From contig NZ_JANJUQ010000030.1 of NCBI RefSeq assembly GCF_024710485.1, forward strand, positions 1 through 64,000: a DNA stretch of 64,000 bases, given 5' to 3'. The translations under genes were made by a program, and so were the position numbers. How positions within the stretch are numbered: position 1 is the stretch's first letter; each line of letters opens with the position of its first letter. Shown here piece after piece: positions 26,995-36,015 of the stretch. The stretch comes from Flavobacterium sp. (GTDB lineage Bacteria; Bacteroidota; Bacteroidia; Flavobacteriales; Flavobacteriaceae). The notes beneath the pieces are model-generated. The model worked only from the letters and a program-made list of their open reading frames with translations, was not told the DNA's origin and searched no databases.

Positions 26995-27942
26995 ATGTCA
27001 GAGACTATAGAAAAAATCAAATGCCTTATTATAGGTTCGGGGCCTGCGGGTTATACTGCCGCTATTTATGCCGCCAGAGCCAACATGAATCCGGTGCTTT
27101 ACCAGGGAACGCAACCCGGCGGACAATTAACTACTACTAATGAAGTAGAAAATTTTCCGGGTTATCCTGATGGTGTAACCGGACCGGAGATGATGGTCCA
27201 ATTGCAAGCGCAGGCGCAGCGTTTTGGTACCGATGTTCGTGATGGTTGGGTGACTAAAGTTGATTTTTCGGGGCCTGTGCATAAAGTTTGGGTCAATGAT
27301 ACCAAAGAAATCCATGCACAAACAGTGATTATTTCGACCGGTGCTTCGGCCAAATATTTAGGATTGCCTTCAGAACAACATTATTTGCAAATGGGCGGTG
27401 GTGTTTCGGCTTGTGCGGTTTGCGACGGATTTTTTTACCGAAACCAAGAAGTAGTGATAGTAGGAGCCGGAGATTCGGCTTGTGAGGAAGCGCATTACCT
27501 TTCTAAATTATGTAAAAAAGTGACCATGTTGGTGAGAAGTGACAAGTTCAGAGCTTCTCGTATTATGGAAGAACGCGTTCGCAAAACCGAAAATATCGAT
27601 ATCTTAATGAATCATGATACGGTTGAGGTAGTTGGCGATGGGCAAGTGGTGACTGAAATCAAAGCGTTGAACAAAACTACGGGAGAAACCATTACGATTC
27701 CGGCTACCGGATTCTTTGTGGCTATTGGTCACAAACCGAATACCGATATTTTTGCCGATTATATTACTTTAGACGAAACCGGTTATATTGTTAATGTACC
27801 GGGCAGTTCTAAAACCAATGTTGCCGGTGTGTTTGTTGCCGGAGATGCTGCCGATCATGTGTATCGCCAGGCTATTACGGCTGCGGGAACCGGTTGTATG
27901 GCCGCTTTGGATGCCGAGAGATATTTGGCGGCTTTAGACTAG
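26995..27942 (+). CDS. trxB: Thioredoxin-disulfide reductase
   Basis: NADPH-dependent flavoenzyme that reduces thioredoxin. 315 residues. FAD motif IIGSGPAGYTAAIYAARA (13-29), redox-active CAVC (C140-C143) in GGVSACAVCDGFFYRN, NADPH motif VGAGDSACEEA, and the C-terminal FAD motif VFVAGDAADHVYRQAITAAGTGC. Closed by a strong bidirectional terminator shared with the convergent GIN-domain gene. Confidence 0.97.
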   Translation: MSETIEKIKCLIIGSGPAGYTAAIYAARANMNPVLYQGTQPGGQLTTTNEVENFPGYPDGVTGPEMMVQLQAQAQRFGTDVRDGWVTKVDFSGPVHKVWVNDTKEIHAQTVIISTGASAKYLGLPSEQHYLQMGGGVSACAVCDGFFYRNQEVVIVGAGDSACEEAHYLSKLCKKVTMLVRSDKFRASRIMEERVRKTENIDILMNHDTVEVVGDGQVVTEIKALNKTTGETITIPATGFFVAIGHKPNTDIFADYITLDETGYIVNVPGSSKTNVAGVFVAGDAADHVYRQAITAAGTGCMAALDAERYLAALD

Positions 27943-27960
27943 AACAATTTAATTTTATAA

Positions 27961-27996
27961 AAAAAATCCCGTCTTGAATAAAGACGGGATTTTTTT
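27961..27996. terminator. Bidirectional intrinsic terminator
   Basis: AAAAAATCCCGTCTT (27961-27975) pairs with AAGACGGGATTTTTT (27981-27995); T-tracts on both strands. It serves trxB on the plus strand and the GIN-domain gene, whose stop codon lies in the T-tract, on the minus strand. Confidence 0.9.
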
Positions 27997-28831
27997 ATTT
28001 ACTCGGTTTTTTGTGTAATTCGGCGCTGTCTGCGAAGCGCTTCATTTCGATTTTGATGGGTTCACCGTAGAGTTCGATTTCGCTGTCACCCGAGGCATCG
28101 ATGGTTACGATATTACTGACATTAATACTGCTTTTCGAATATCCGCCGGTTTCCAATAAAGCGTTTTTGGCGGTTAATTTTTTGCCGATGAAATCGGTAT
28201 TGTTGTCCAAGCGTAATTTGAGTTCGATGATGTCGCCTTCGACTTCGGCGGCCGATTTTTGGTACAAATCGAATTTCATTTCAGCAGATGAAATCAAAGC
28301 TTTTACGTAAGCACTTTTACTTAAGTCGATGGCGGTTTTGGTTGATTTTAAATTCAACTCGACTTTCGATTTGTCGTTGGCCATTAAGGTAAAATTTTTG
28401 GTGTTGGCGTTGAGGAATAATTTGGCGTAATCGTAACTTTTAAAAGTGACATTGTCTAAAACCACATCTGACAAGGCTGTAACGTTGGTTTCATCTTTGG
28501 CGATTACCATGTTGAGTTTGTCGGTATACGTTATGCGAACGCTCAATTTTTTAAAACTTGAGATGTCTTTGGCCGTTGAAATTCGGAGGTTGCTGCCGTT
28601 TATTTTGTATTCGACGAACGGAATCAGGTTGTCATCGGCTTCAATTTCTAATGCACAATCGTTTCCTTTTACTAAAAATACTTCAATGTTGTCTTCGAGT
28701 TCGATGCTCTCAAAATTGTCGATGGTTTTGAGTTCTGATTTGACGATTTTTGAACCTTTTACTTTTTCTTTTTTTTGTCCGAAAGCAATAATGGTTAGTA
28801 AAAGACAAGTAATTAGTAGCTGTTTTTTCAT
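27995..28831 (-). CDS. GIN-domain (DUF2807) exported protein
   Basis: 278 residues with a signal peptide (MKKQLLITCLLLTIIAFGQ). The body is one long beta-rich DUF2807/GIN domain: FESIELEDNIEVFLVKGND, the ADDNLIPFVEYKINGSNL segment and repeated short beta turns. Such proteins are thought to form right-handed beta-helices on the outside of the cell; a polysaccharide- or adhesion-related role is only suspected. A terminator separates it from the second GIN gene upstream, and a 33-bp hairpin lies 20 bp before its ATG. Confidence 0.82.
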   Translation of the reverse strand: MKKQLLITCLLLTIIAFGQKKEKVKGSKIVKSELKTIDNFESIELEDNIEVFLVKGNDCALEIEADDNLIPFVEYKINGSNLRISTAKDISSFKKLSVRITYTDKLNMVIAKDETNVTALSDVVLDNVTFKSYDYAKLFLNANTKNFTLMANDKSKVELNLKSTKTAIDLSKSAYVKALISSAEMKFDLYQKSAAEVEGDIIELKLRLDNNTDFIGKKLTAKNALLETGGYSKSSINVSNIVTIDASGDSEIELYGEPIKIEMKRFADSAELHKKPSK

Positions 28832-28850
28832 GACTGTGGCTGTTTGGTTG

Positions 28851-28883
28851 TTACATCAATTGGGTACAATGACCTTGATGTAA
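28851..28883 (-). promoter_or_regulatory. Inverted repeat in the leader of the GIN-domain gene
   Basis: TTACATCAA (28851-28859) and TTGATGTAA (28875-28883) are perfect 9-bp arms; the 15-bp loop contains a further ATTG/CAAT pair. It is 20 bp upstream of the ATG at 28831 and just downstream of a TATTTTTA box on the minus strand, so it could be an operator or a leader hairpin. Confidence 0.45.
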
Positions 28884-28890
28884 AAATAGA

Positions 28891-28925
28891 AAAAAAAACA
28901 TCCCAATGGGTATTGAGATGTTTTA
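28891..28925 (-). terminator. Intrinsic terminator after the second GIN gene
   Basis: AAAACATC..CAAT / ATTG..GATGTTTT stem with one mismatch and a GGGT loop; a long T-run follows on the minus strand. Confidence 0.7.
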
Positions 28926-28930
28926 TTAAC

Positions 28931-29671
28931 TTAATCTTTCGAAACACTGCCACCGGAGCTTTCTTCTACTCGGATTTCTTTAGGCGATTTGCTATAGCTG
29001 ATGGAGCTGCCGCTGGAGGCTTTTCCGTCTAATAATACTATAGCGTTTACCGAGGTTGAACTGCCGCTGGAGGATTGAGCATACACTTCATTGGCCAACA
29101 ATTCATCGGCATCGATGTGACTTCCGCTGGAAGAGGCTGTGTACAACTTTAAGGCTTTCCCGCTGATTTGTTGTTCGCTGCCGCTGGTAGATTCTAAAGT
29201 AACTTTATCTGATTCGACCTCGACTTCTATCGAACTTCCGCTACTTGATTTGATTTTAATGTCTTCACCGGTTAGCGAATTTCGAGAGTTTAGGTTGGCA
29301 CCGCTGGTAGTTTCCAGACTCAATACTCTCGGTAATTTTACTATGATTTTTTTGGAAGTTACATTGATGTAATTATTGTATTCGGAGTAGATTACTAAAG
29401 TATTATTTTCCACTCTGGTTTTGATTTCGGCTATGATGTTGTCATCGGCTTCAACCATTACATCGAAGTTATCGGCTTGAATAACTTCACAATCCAACCC
29501 GTTAGCTACTGTTATTTTGTTGAAATCGCTCAGATTGCGTTTCTCGGTGATTACATTTCCGCTGCCTTTGATACTATTGGTAAAATTGAAATTGCCATTG
29601 CAAGACGATAGTGATAAGGCTACTAATGTTGCGGCTACTATCTTTGAAAAAAGAATTACAATTTTTGTCAT
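28931..29671 (-). CDS. Head GIN domain-containing lipoprotein
   Basis: 246 residues. Signal peptide with lipobox LSLSSCNGN (C about 24), so a lipoprotein. DUF2807 domain follows: LSDFNKITVANGLDCEVIQADNFDVMVEADDNIIAEIKTRVEN is the head block, then about seven repeats of the type (E)SSSGSSIEV/TSGSEQQI, each a turn of a beta-helix. The serine-glycine-serine turns are very regular. It starts 2 bp after the PspC gene and belongs to the PadR-PspC operon. Confidence 0.88.
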   Translation of the reverse strand: MTKIVILFSKIVAATLVALSLSSCNGNFNFTNSIKGSGNVITEKRNLSDFNKITVANGLDCEVIQADNFDVMVEADDNIIAEIKTRVENNTLVIYSEYNNYINVTSKKIIVKLPRVLSLETTSGANLNSRNSLTGEDIKIKSSSGSSIEVEVESDKVTLESTSGSEQQISGKALKLYTASSSGSHIDADELLANEVYAQSSSGSSTSVNAIVLLDGKASSGSSISYSKSPKEIRVEESSGGSVSKD

Positions 29672-29673
29672 GA

Positions 29674-31401
29674 TTACTCGGTTTTAATGATTACGCCATC
29701 GCTCCCGATAGTCAATTTTCCTTTTTTACCCGATTTGGTGTTGATCACTTCTTTTCCGTTCACTGTAACCGTTACGGTTTTAGTGCTGTCGTTTTCTTCG
29801 ACGCTGATGTTTTCGGTTTCTACGTCTTTATATTCGTTTTCATCAGCCGGACAATCCAAGCATTTCACTTTATTATCTTCAACTTTATAAGTGTATTTGT
29901 CTGAACTGTGGTGTAAGTTAAAGAAATCGTTATCGGATTCGTCAAAATGCTGAACGGTTTCATCCGCTACGAATAGTGTTCCTTTAGGCAAATACAAGTA
30001 CAACTCAACGTTTTGGTTACGGTATTTGCTGGCCATTTCGGTTAACAAATAGTTGTCTAAAAGCAATTGATTGCCTTCTATTTTGAATCCGTATTTGATT
30101 TTCTCCGCTCTTTTGTTGGCCTCGTCAAACGATTTGCCGTCGGCTAACTTTTCGATTTGCAAGTAAGGTTGTGCTTTGTCGGTGCTTTTGATTTCAAAAC
30201 TGATTTTATTCGAATAAATTACTTCATTTTTAGCAGAATCTTGGGTGAAAACAAAGTCTTCGTGTTCATAAACATTTTTAGAGAAGAAATCGTTGCTCAC
30301 AAACTTGATTTGCAGCGTGTCTGTTGGTTGAATGTTGATGGTTTCTTTGGTAACCACTTTGCCTTCAAAAGCCGATTCGGTAGATTGTTGGATTCCGATA
30401 ACCACTAAAGAACCTACTGCGAAAATCCAGATGGCTAACAAGCTGTATTTTACGGCAGCGCCTAACGATTTCATATTGGCAACCAATAATTTTAAACCTA
30501 GCAATAAGAAGAAGAACAATGGAATTCCGATGGCTAAGAATGTCAACAAACCAAACGCCCAAAGCGGAATATCGGTGTAATTAACAGCGTTTACATAACG
30601 TTGCCATGGTGCGTCAATGAAAGAAGTAGTTCCGAAAGTAAACAATCCGATAAACAATCCGGCTAAGGCTAATGCAGAGAATACTAAAATAATAGCGCCT
30701 AATACTTTGGCAAAGGCACCGAAAACTTTCATGATTACATCGCCTAAACCGCCGGCTACTCTTTCAGCACCGGTTTTTATTTGGTTTCCCATTTCGTCGT
30801 AGTTGGCATTTTTGAATTTGTTGGATACCGATTCAAATTCCTCTCTGACTTTCTTTTCGATGTTGGAAATGGTTACCGGCTCACCGGTCATTTCTAATTT
30901 TTCGGAGGTTGTTACCGCTTTTGGAGTAGCAATCCAAAGGATTAAGTAAGCTATGACTCCAAAGCTGGTGAACGCTAACAATAAGAAGATGATTTTAATC
31001 CAAACCGCATCTACCCCAAAGTAATGTCCTAAACCGGTACACACACCACCAATTAAACCTCTGTCTTTGTCGCGATACAATTTTTTTCTGCTTGTTGTTG
31101 CGAAGAAAGGTTCCGATTTGGTTTCGGTGCCGTCATCGTCAATGCGATAATCTTCCGGTTGTCCCATAACCACAATCACTTCGTCAACATCTTTATTATT
31201 GATCACGTGTTTGTCGGATTTTTGTTTTTCGGTCAAAAGTTCGGCCACACGCATTTCAATGTCCTTCATGATTTCGTCCTTACCGGAAGAATTAGAAAGC
31301 GAACGTTTTATAGCATCAAAATATCTTGATAATTTTTGGTATGCATCTTCATCGATATGGAAGAATAAACCACCTATATTAATATTTACTGTTTTGTTCA
31401 T
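29674..31401 (-). CDS. PspC domain-containing membrane protein
   Basis: 575 residues. N-terminal cytoplasmic domain (1-105) with VNINIGGLFFHIDEDAYQKL, then the PspC domain (about 108-165): LYRDKDRGLIGGVCTGLGHYFGVDAVWIKIIFLLLAFTSFGVIAYLILWIATP. Four or five further membrane segments (220-350) and a C-terminal extracytoplasmic beta-rich region of about 210 residues follow. PspC is the membrane regulator of the phage-shock response; the long Bacteroidetes form has no PspA/B next to it here. The neighbouring PadR regulator (5 bp upstream) probably represses the operon. Confidence 0.88.
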   Translation of the reverse strand: MNKTVNINIGGLFFHIDEDAYQKLSRYFDAIKRSLSNSSGKDEIMKDIEMRVAELLTEKQKSDKHVINNKDVDEVIVVMGQPEDYRIDDDGTETKSEPFFATTSRKKLYRDKDRGLIGGVCTGLGHYFGVDAVWIKIIFLLLAFTSFGVIAYLILWIATPKAVTTSEKLEMTGEPVTISNIEKKVREEFESVSNKFKNANYDEMGNQIKTGAERVAGGLGDVIMKVFGAFAKVLGAIILVFSALALAGLFIGLFTFGTTSFIDAPWQRYVNAVNYTDIPLWAFGLLTFLAIGIPLFFFLLLGLKLLVANMKSLGAAVKYSLLAIWIFAVGSLVVIGIQQSTESAFEGKVVTKETINIQPTDTLQIKFVSNDFFSKNVYEHEDFVFTQDSAKNEVIYSNKISFEIKSTDKAQPYLQIEKLADGKSFDEANKRAEKIKYGFKIEGNQLLLDNYLLTEMASKYRNQNVELYLYLPKGTLFVADETVQHFDESDNDFFNLHHSSDKYTYKVEDNKVKCLDCPADENEYKDVETENISVEENDSTKTVTVTVNGKEVINTKSGKKGKLTIGSDGVIIKTE

Positions 31402-31406
31402 GATTG

Positions 31407-31736
31407 TTATTTTTGATTGGTTATGATGTTCACGGCGTCAGATAATTCGGTCCAAGTGCCGTTCAATTCAGTTAAAAATGTCTTGCCTAATTCGGTTAAA
31501 CCATAGTATTTTCTTGGCGGCCCCGAAGTTGATTCTTCCCAACGGTAGTTGAGTAATCCGTCGTTTTTAAGTCTTGTCAATAGCGGATAAACGGTTCCTT
31601 CTACTACAAGCAGTTTAGCGTTTTTTAAAGTGTCTAAGATTTCAGAAGTGTAGGCGTCTTTTTCTTTTAGGACAGACAAGATACAAAATTCTAAAACACC
31701 TTTTCGCATCTGGGCTTTTGTGTTTTCAATGTTCAT
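31407..31736 (-). CDS. PadR family transcriptional regulator
   Basis: 109 residues: the winged helix covers almost the whole chain (KGVLEFCILSVLKEKDAYTSEILDTLKNA, EGTVYPLLTRLKNDGLLNYRWEES, GPPRKYYGLTELGKTFL), the classic PadR layout with a short C-terminal dimerisation helix. PadR proteins usually repress their own operon. The gene sits between DUF4870 (92 bp upstream) and PspC (5 bp downstream). A candidate operator shared with another promoter is described at 32388-32404. Confidence 0.92.
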   Translation of the reverse strand: MNIENTKAQMRKGVLEFCILSVLKEKDAYTSEILDTLKNAKLLVVEGTVYPLLTRLKNDGLLNYRWEESTSGPPRKYYGLTELGKTFLTELNGTWTELSDAVNIITNQK

Positions 31737-31828
31737 AGTACATGATTTTAAATTTTTCTGATTAACATTCGTTTTTTGATTTCGTGATGATTGAAACCGG
31801 TGATTGATTATGATTGATGATGGTATTT

Positions 31829-32284
31829 TTATTTGAAAAACGGAATACTTAACGGGTATTTGTAAAATTCTCCGTTTGATGTTTTCACGGCTCCGTAAAT
31901 GATTAGCACAAATTCGATTACTTTAATGAAAAGGAATAAGAGCACAGCTATAATCCCTAAGATTGAAATACCGGTCAGATTGCCCATGCTTAAATTTTCC
32001 AGCACAAAGTCACCGTTAAACTGTATATTATGATCCGGTGCATTTTTGAAAATAGAGTAGATGAAAATCGGGATAGCAATCAAACACAATAAAACGGTAT
32101 ACAAAAAGATACTCAGTTGAAAATTCAATACTTGTTTACCATTGTAATCCACAAATTCCGATTCGTTTTTCTTGGTACTCCAAATTATAATTGGGAAGAT
32201 GTAATTCCCAAATGGAATAACATACTGTGTCAAAGCACTAAGGTGCAGGAACGTAGCAATGTTTTTTTCGTTAGTAGTTGTCAT
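31829..32284 (-). CDS. DUF4870 domain-containing membrane protein
   Basis: 151 residues with three membrane segments (about 15-33, 52-75 and 110-135). Typical DUF4870/Tic20-like features: ATFLHLSALTQYVIPFGNYIFPIIIWSTKK, FVDYNGKQVLNFQLSIFLY, and a short basic C-terminus. Function unknown. It is the first gene of the leftward DUF4870-PadR-PspC-GIN cluster, preceded by a full promoter match. Confidence 0.85.
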   Translation of the reverse strand: MTTTNEKNIATFLHLSALTQYVIPFGNYIFPIIIWSTKKNESEFVDYNGKQVLNFQLSIFLYTVLLCLIAIPIFIYSIFKNAPDHNIQFNGDFVLENLSMGNLTGISILGIIAVLLFLFIKVIEFVLIIYGAVKTSNGEFYKYPLSIPFFK

Positions 32285-32358
32285 TTTTTTGATTTTTTTA
32301 GTTGATGATTGAAACTTCGTTTTTTTTAATACTATAGATAAGCTATTAATTTCTTATA

Positions 32359-32390
32359 CAAAGATAAAGCTAAAAAAAGGTATTATGCAA
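32359..32390 (-). promoter_or_regulatory. Promoter of the DUF4870-PadR-PspC cluster
   Basis: Minus strand TTG (32390-32388), 21-bp spacer, TATCTTTG (32366-32359). The start codon of the DUF4870 gene is 75 bp downstream. Confidence 0.6.
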
Positions 32391-32404
32391 TACAAAGTAC
32401 TTAA
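32388..32404. promoter_or_regulatory. Candidate operator AATACAAAGTACTT (copy 1)
   Basis: The core AATACAAAGTACTT (32389-32402) overlaps the -33 region of the DUF4870 promoter. The same 14 bases recur at 40811-40824 at another minus-strand promoter. The AAAGTACTT core is palindromic (AAGTACTT). Likely a regulator binding site; PadR is the natural candidate but this is a guess. Confidence 0.45.
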
Positions 32405-32483
32405 AATTAACAAAATATTAACATTTAATTAAGTATCACAAAGCCGTAGCTTTTTTGTACTTTTATAGCAAAATCAAGTACTT

Positions 32484-32936
32484 ATGGAATTTTCCCCTTC
32501 AAAATTGAATACTTTTTTATTTTTTAAGTTACCGTCGGCATTTTGGTGTGGTGTAAGGGTAAAATCGATTTCTAAGCAACAATGTGTAGTGACAGTCAAA
32601 CACCGTTGGTTCAATCAAAATCCTTTTAATTCCATGTATTTTGCTGTACAAGCCATGGCAGCTGAGCTTACAACCGGTGCCTTAGTCATGATGCAAATCA
32701 AAAATTCGGGAAAAAAAATTTCCATGCTGGTGGCTAATAATAACGGCAACTTTACTAAAAAAGCTACCGGTCGAATTACGTTTACTTGCAACGATGGTCA
32801 TTTGATAGATGAGGCCATTCAGCGAACCATAGCCACCGGTGAAGGACAAACTTTCTGGATGAAGTCGGTAGGGATTAATGAAAAAGGAGAACAAGTTTCT
32901 GAATTACATTTCGAATGGAGTATTAAGCTGAAGTAA
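32484..32936 (+). CDS. DUF4442 hotdog-fold protein
   Basis: 150 residues of the DUF4442/YiiD-like hotdog family (thioesterase-like): VRVKSISKQQCVVTVKHRWFNQNPFNSMYFAVQAMAAELTTGALVM is the diagnostic helix region. The family resembles PaaI-type acyl-CoA thioesterases, but the substrate is unknown. It transcribes away from the DUF4870 promoter; a separate promoter was not identified. ATG at 32484. Confidence 0.8.
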   Translation: MEFSPSKLNTFLFFKLPSAFWCGVRVKSISKQQCVVTVKHRWFNQNPFNSMYFAVQAMAAELTTGALVMMQIKNSGKKISMLVANNNGNFTKKATGRITFTCNDGHLIDEAIQRTIATGEGQTFWMKSVGINEKGEQVSELHFEWSIKLK

Positions 32937-33013
32937 TTGACAAAAGTTAAACCCTTTATAATTAGCCTTTTTTTAGGAAGTTATCCTTGTAACTTTGATA
33001 AAAAATTAATGCA

Positions 33014-33919
33014 ATGAAGATTCTAATCACCGGAGCAACGGGTTTAATTGGTAAGGAATTGGTTAACTTGTTGTTGACTAACAATCACACGGTACATTAT
33101 TTAACAACCTCTGTATCTAAAATAGAAGATAAGCCCAACCTGAAAGGTTTCTTTTGGAATCCGCAAGCTGGTAAAATTGATGAGAGTTGTATTTACGGCG
33201 TGGATTCGATAATCCATTTAGCCGGAGCTAACATTGCAAAGCGATGGACTAAAGGTTACAAACAAGAAATCATTGAAAGCCGAACGCTGTCCGGAGAGTT
33301 GCTCTTTAATCTTTTGAAGAAAACACCGCATCAGGTCAAACAAATCATAGCGGCCTCGGGAACAGCCATTTACCCGGACAGCATTACAAAACAATACGAT
33401 GAAACGACTGTTGAAACAGAGGACAGTTTTTTGTCGAATGTGGTTAAAAAATGGGAAGCTAGTGTCAACACCTTTCCGGTATTGGGCATCAAAGTTTGTA
33501 AACTCAGAACCGGTATTGTCTTATCTGATAAAGGAGGAGCCTTACCCGAAATGGTTAATCCCATCAAATTAGGTTTTGGAGCTACAATGGGTTCCGGTAA
33601 GCAAATACAATCATGGATTCACATTCATGACTTAATCGCTATGTATAATTTTGCCCTCGAAAACCAATTAGAAGGCGTTTACAATGCTGTTAGTCCAAAT
33701 CCTGTTAGTAATGCCGTCATGACCAAAACTATTGCCAAAATATTGAAGAAACCTTTATGGTTGCCTAATGTGCCCGAATTTGTGATGAAATTAATATTAG
33801 GGGAGATGGCTTATTTGCTTTTCTCCAGTAAAAACCTTAGTGCGGATAAAATCAAAACTGTCGGTTTCCAATTTCAGTTCCCCGATCTGGAATCGGCACT
33901 TCACAATTTATATCCATAA
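33014..33919 (+). CDS. TIGR01777 family NAD-dependent epimerase/oxidoreductase
   Basis: 301 residues, extended-SDR fold. MKILITGATGLIGKELVNLLL (1-21) binds the nucleotide; FFWNPQAGKID, IHLAGANIAKRWTKGYKQEIIESR, AASGTAIYPDS and SWIHIHDLI are the family blocks. The C-terminal helix pair LPNVPEFVMKLILGEMAYLLFSS matches the DUF1731 tail. Members are linked with cell division inhibitor SulA-like annotation, without a known reaction. Ends in a strong terminator. Confidence 0.88.
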   Translation: MKILITGATGLIGKELVNLLLTNNHTVHYLTTSVSKIEDKPNLKGFFWNPQAGKIDESCIYGVDSIIHLAGANIAKRWTKGYKQEIIESRTLSGELLFNLLKKTPHQVKQIIAASGTAIYPDSITKQYDETTVETEDSFLSNVVKKWEASVNTFPVLGIKVCKLRTGIVLSDKGGALPEMVNPIKLGFGATMGSGKQIQSWIHIHDLIAMYNFALENQLEGVYNAVSPNPVSNAVMTKTIAKILKKPLWLPNVPEFVMKLILGEMAYLLFSSKNLSADKIKTVGFQFQFPDLESALHNLYP

Positions 33920-33951
33920 AAAAAGAGCTGTCAACTGACAGCTCTTTTTTT
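33918..33951 (+). terminator. Intrinsic terminator
   Basis: AGAGCTGTCA (33924-33933) / TGACAGCTCT (33936-33945) perfect stem with A- and T-runs on either side, starting at the epimerase stop codon. Confidence 0.85.
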
Positions 33952-34132
33952 ACTATAAAGATTGTTGAATTAATAATTTTTACAGCTTTAAGCCAACCTG
34001 GGAATTTGTCTCTTAAATTGATTAATAACAAATGTAAAGGTTTAGAAAACGTAATAGTCTTAAAATTATATTAAAATTGTATTAATTTAAAGGATTGCGA
34101 ATGTACAACTAGAACATTAAAATTAATGACAA

Positions 34133-34165
34133 TTTGACATTTTAAAAGAATTGGCAGTACTTTTG
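34133..34165 (+). promoter_or_regulatory. Promoter of grpE-dnaJ
   Basis: TTTG (34133-34136), 21-bp spacer, TACTTTTG (34158-34165), 28 bp before the preferred grpE ATG. No CIRCE-like inverted repeat was noticed. Confidence 0.65.
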
Positions 34166-34193
34166 CTGATTGAGGTTACGGAAAAAATCCAAA

Positions 34194-34763
34194 ATGAAAT
34201 TCAAAAATATTTTTAAAAATACAACACAAATGAATACGGATAACACAGATAAAGAGCCTATCGAAAGCGCTAATGAAAATGAAGCCAACGAAATTGAAAC
34301 AGCTGAAGAGCTTAGTGTTGAAGCCCAATTACAAGAAGAACTAGCCAAAGAAAAAGATAAATTTTTGCGTCTTTTTGCCGAATTTGAAAATTACAAAAAA
34401 AGAACCGCCAAAGAAAGAGTTGATTTGTTCAGAACTGCCAACCAAGAAGTTTTACAAGCTATGCTACCAATTTTAGACGATTTTGACAGGGCTTTAGTGC
34501 AAATCTCCAAAAGTGAAGATGAATTGCTTTTGAAAGGGGTCGAATTGATTTACGACAAGTTAAAAAGCACCTTAGTATCTAAAGGATTAGAACAAGTAGA
34601 ATTAAAGGCCGGTGACGATTTTGATGCTGATTTTGCGGAAGCGGTTACCCAAATCCCTGCGCCAAGTGAAGCATTGAAAGGGAAGATTGTAGATGTAGTA
34701 GAAAAAGGCTATAAATTGGGAGACAAAATTATTCGTTTCCCGAAAGTTGTAATCGGAAATTAA
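34194..34763 (+). CDS. grpE: Nucleotide exchange factor GrpE
   Basis: Releases ADP from DnaK. 189 residues from the ATG at 34194 (KFKNIFKNTTQMN); a second ATG lies at 34230 and an upstream non-ATG extension falls in the promoter. A long acidic N-terminus leads to the coiled coil (QLQEELAKEKDKFLRLFAEFENYKKRTAKER) and the C-terminal beta-wing (VTQIPAPSEALKGKIVDVVEKGYKLGDKIIRFPKVVI). dnaJ follows after 63 bp; dnaK is elsewhere, as usual in this phylum. Confidence 0.95.
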   Translation: MKFKNIFKNTTQMNTDNTDKEPIESANENEANEIETAEELSVEAQLQEELAKEKDKFLRLFAEFENYKKRTAKERVDLFRTANQEVLQAMLPILDDFDRALVQISKSEDELLLKGVELIYDKLKSTLVSKGLEQVELKAGDDFDADFAEAVTQIPAPSEALKGKIVDVVEKGYKLGDKIIRFPKVVIGN

Positions 34764-34826
34764 ATCTGATTCCTATTGGATAATGCCGAAAAGAATTTCG
34801 GCTAAACAAAATTTGATAAGTACATT

Positions 34827-35948
34827 ATGAGCAAAAAAGATTTTTACGAAATATTAGGAGTTTCCAAGAGCGCCAGTGCCGAGGAGATTAAAAAAGCCTA
34901 CCGTAAAAAAGCCATCGAGTTTCATCCTGATAAAAATCCGGGAAACAAAGAAGCAGAAGAAAATTTTAAAGCAGCAGCCGAAGCTTATGAAGTTTTAAGC
35001 GATCCCGATAAAAAAGCCAAATATGATCAATACGGTCACGCTGCTTTCGACGGTGCCGGTGGTTTTGGTGGTGGTCATCACATGAATATGGATGACATTT
35101 TCAGTCAGTTTGGTGACATTTTCGGAGGTGCTTTTGGCGGTGGTTTCGGTGGATTTGGCGGTAACGGTGGCGGACAACGTCGCGTGAAAGGCAGTAACCT
35201 TCGTATCAAAGTGAAACTTACATTAGAGGAAATTGCCAATGGTGTTGAGAAAAAAGTGAAAGTGAAACGCAAGGTGCAAGCACCGGGTGTAAAATATAAA
35301 ACTTGTTCAACATGTAATGGGCAAGGACAAGTATTGCGTGTTACCAATACCATTTTGGGTCGCATGCAATCGGCTACCACTTGTCATGTTTGTGGCGGCT
35401 CCGGACAAACCATAGAAAGCAAACCCAACAATGCCGATGCTCACGGTATGATTATGGAAGACGAAACGGTATCGATTAAAATACCGGCCGGAGTGGTTGA
35501 TGGTATGCAATTGAAAGTATCCGGCAAAGGAAATGATGCACCGGGCAACGGAATTCCGGGCGATTTGATTGTCGCCATCGAAGAATTAGAGCACGAGTTT
35601 TTAAAACGCGAAGGCGAAAACCTTCATTACGATTTATACATCAGCTTCCCGGAAGCCGCTTTAGGTGTTTCTAAAGAGATTGAAGCGGTTAACGGAAAAG
35701 TCAGAATTAAGTTGGAAGAAGGTATTCAATCGGGTAAAATACTTCGTTTAAAAGGAAAAGGAATTCCTAGTCTGAATAATTATGGCAATGGCGATTTATT
35801 AGTGCATGTAAACGTTTGGACACCAAAGACTTTAACCAAAGAACAACGTCAGTTTTTCGAAAAGGCAATGACCGACGAGCACTTTACACCAAAGCCCGAA
35901 AAGAGCGATAAATCTTTTTTTGAAAAAGTAAAAGATATGTTTTCATAA
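34827..35948 (+). CDS. dnaJ: Chaperone protein DnaJ, reduced zinc-finger form
   Basis: Co-chaperone of DnaK. 373 residues: J domain (1-70) with HPD at 33-35, Gly/Phe-rich linker (about 76-116), cysteine-rich region (155-200), and C-terminal substrate-binding beta domains (to 335) with [20 protein letters not shown] and SFPEAALG. Canonical DnaJ has four CxxCxGxG motifs; here only two remain, CSTCNGQG (C160, C163) and CHVCGGSG (C186, C189), so just one zinc centre (the one made from motifs 2 and 3) can form. I believe this is the flavobacterial norm. Confidence 0.95.
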   Translation: MSKKDFYEILGVSKSASAEEIKKAYRKKAIEFHPDKNPGNKEAEENFKAAAEAYEVLSDPDKKAKYDQYGHAAFDGAGGFGGGHHMNMDDIFSQFGDIFGGAFGGGFGGFGGNGGGQRRVKGSNLRIKVKLTLEEIANGVEKKVKVKRKVQAPGVKYKTCSTCNGQGQVLRVTNTILGRMQSATTCHVCGGSGQTIESKPNNADAHGMIMEDETVSIKIPAGVVDGMQLKVSGKGNDAPGNGIPGDLIVAIEELEHEFLKREGENLHYDLYISFPEAALGVSKEIEAVNGKVRIKLEEGIQSGKILRLKGKGIPSLNNYGNGDLLVHVNVWTPKTLTKEQRQFFEKAMTDEHFTPKPEKSDKSFFEKVKDMFS

Positions 35949-36015
35949 TTAAAAAATATGTTTTACATTTGGTTATTACTTGGAAACAAGTAATTTCTTT
36001 TTCATAGCAATTTTT

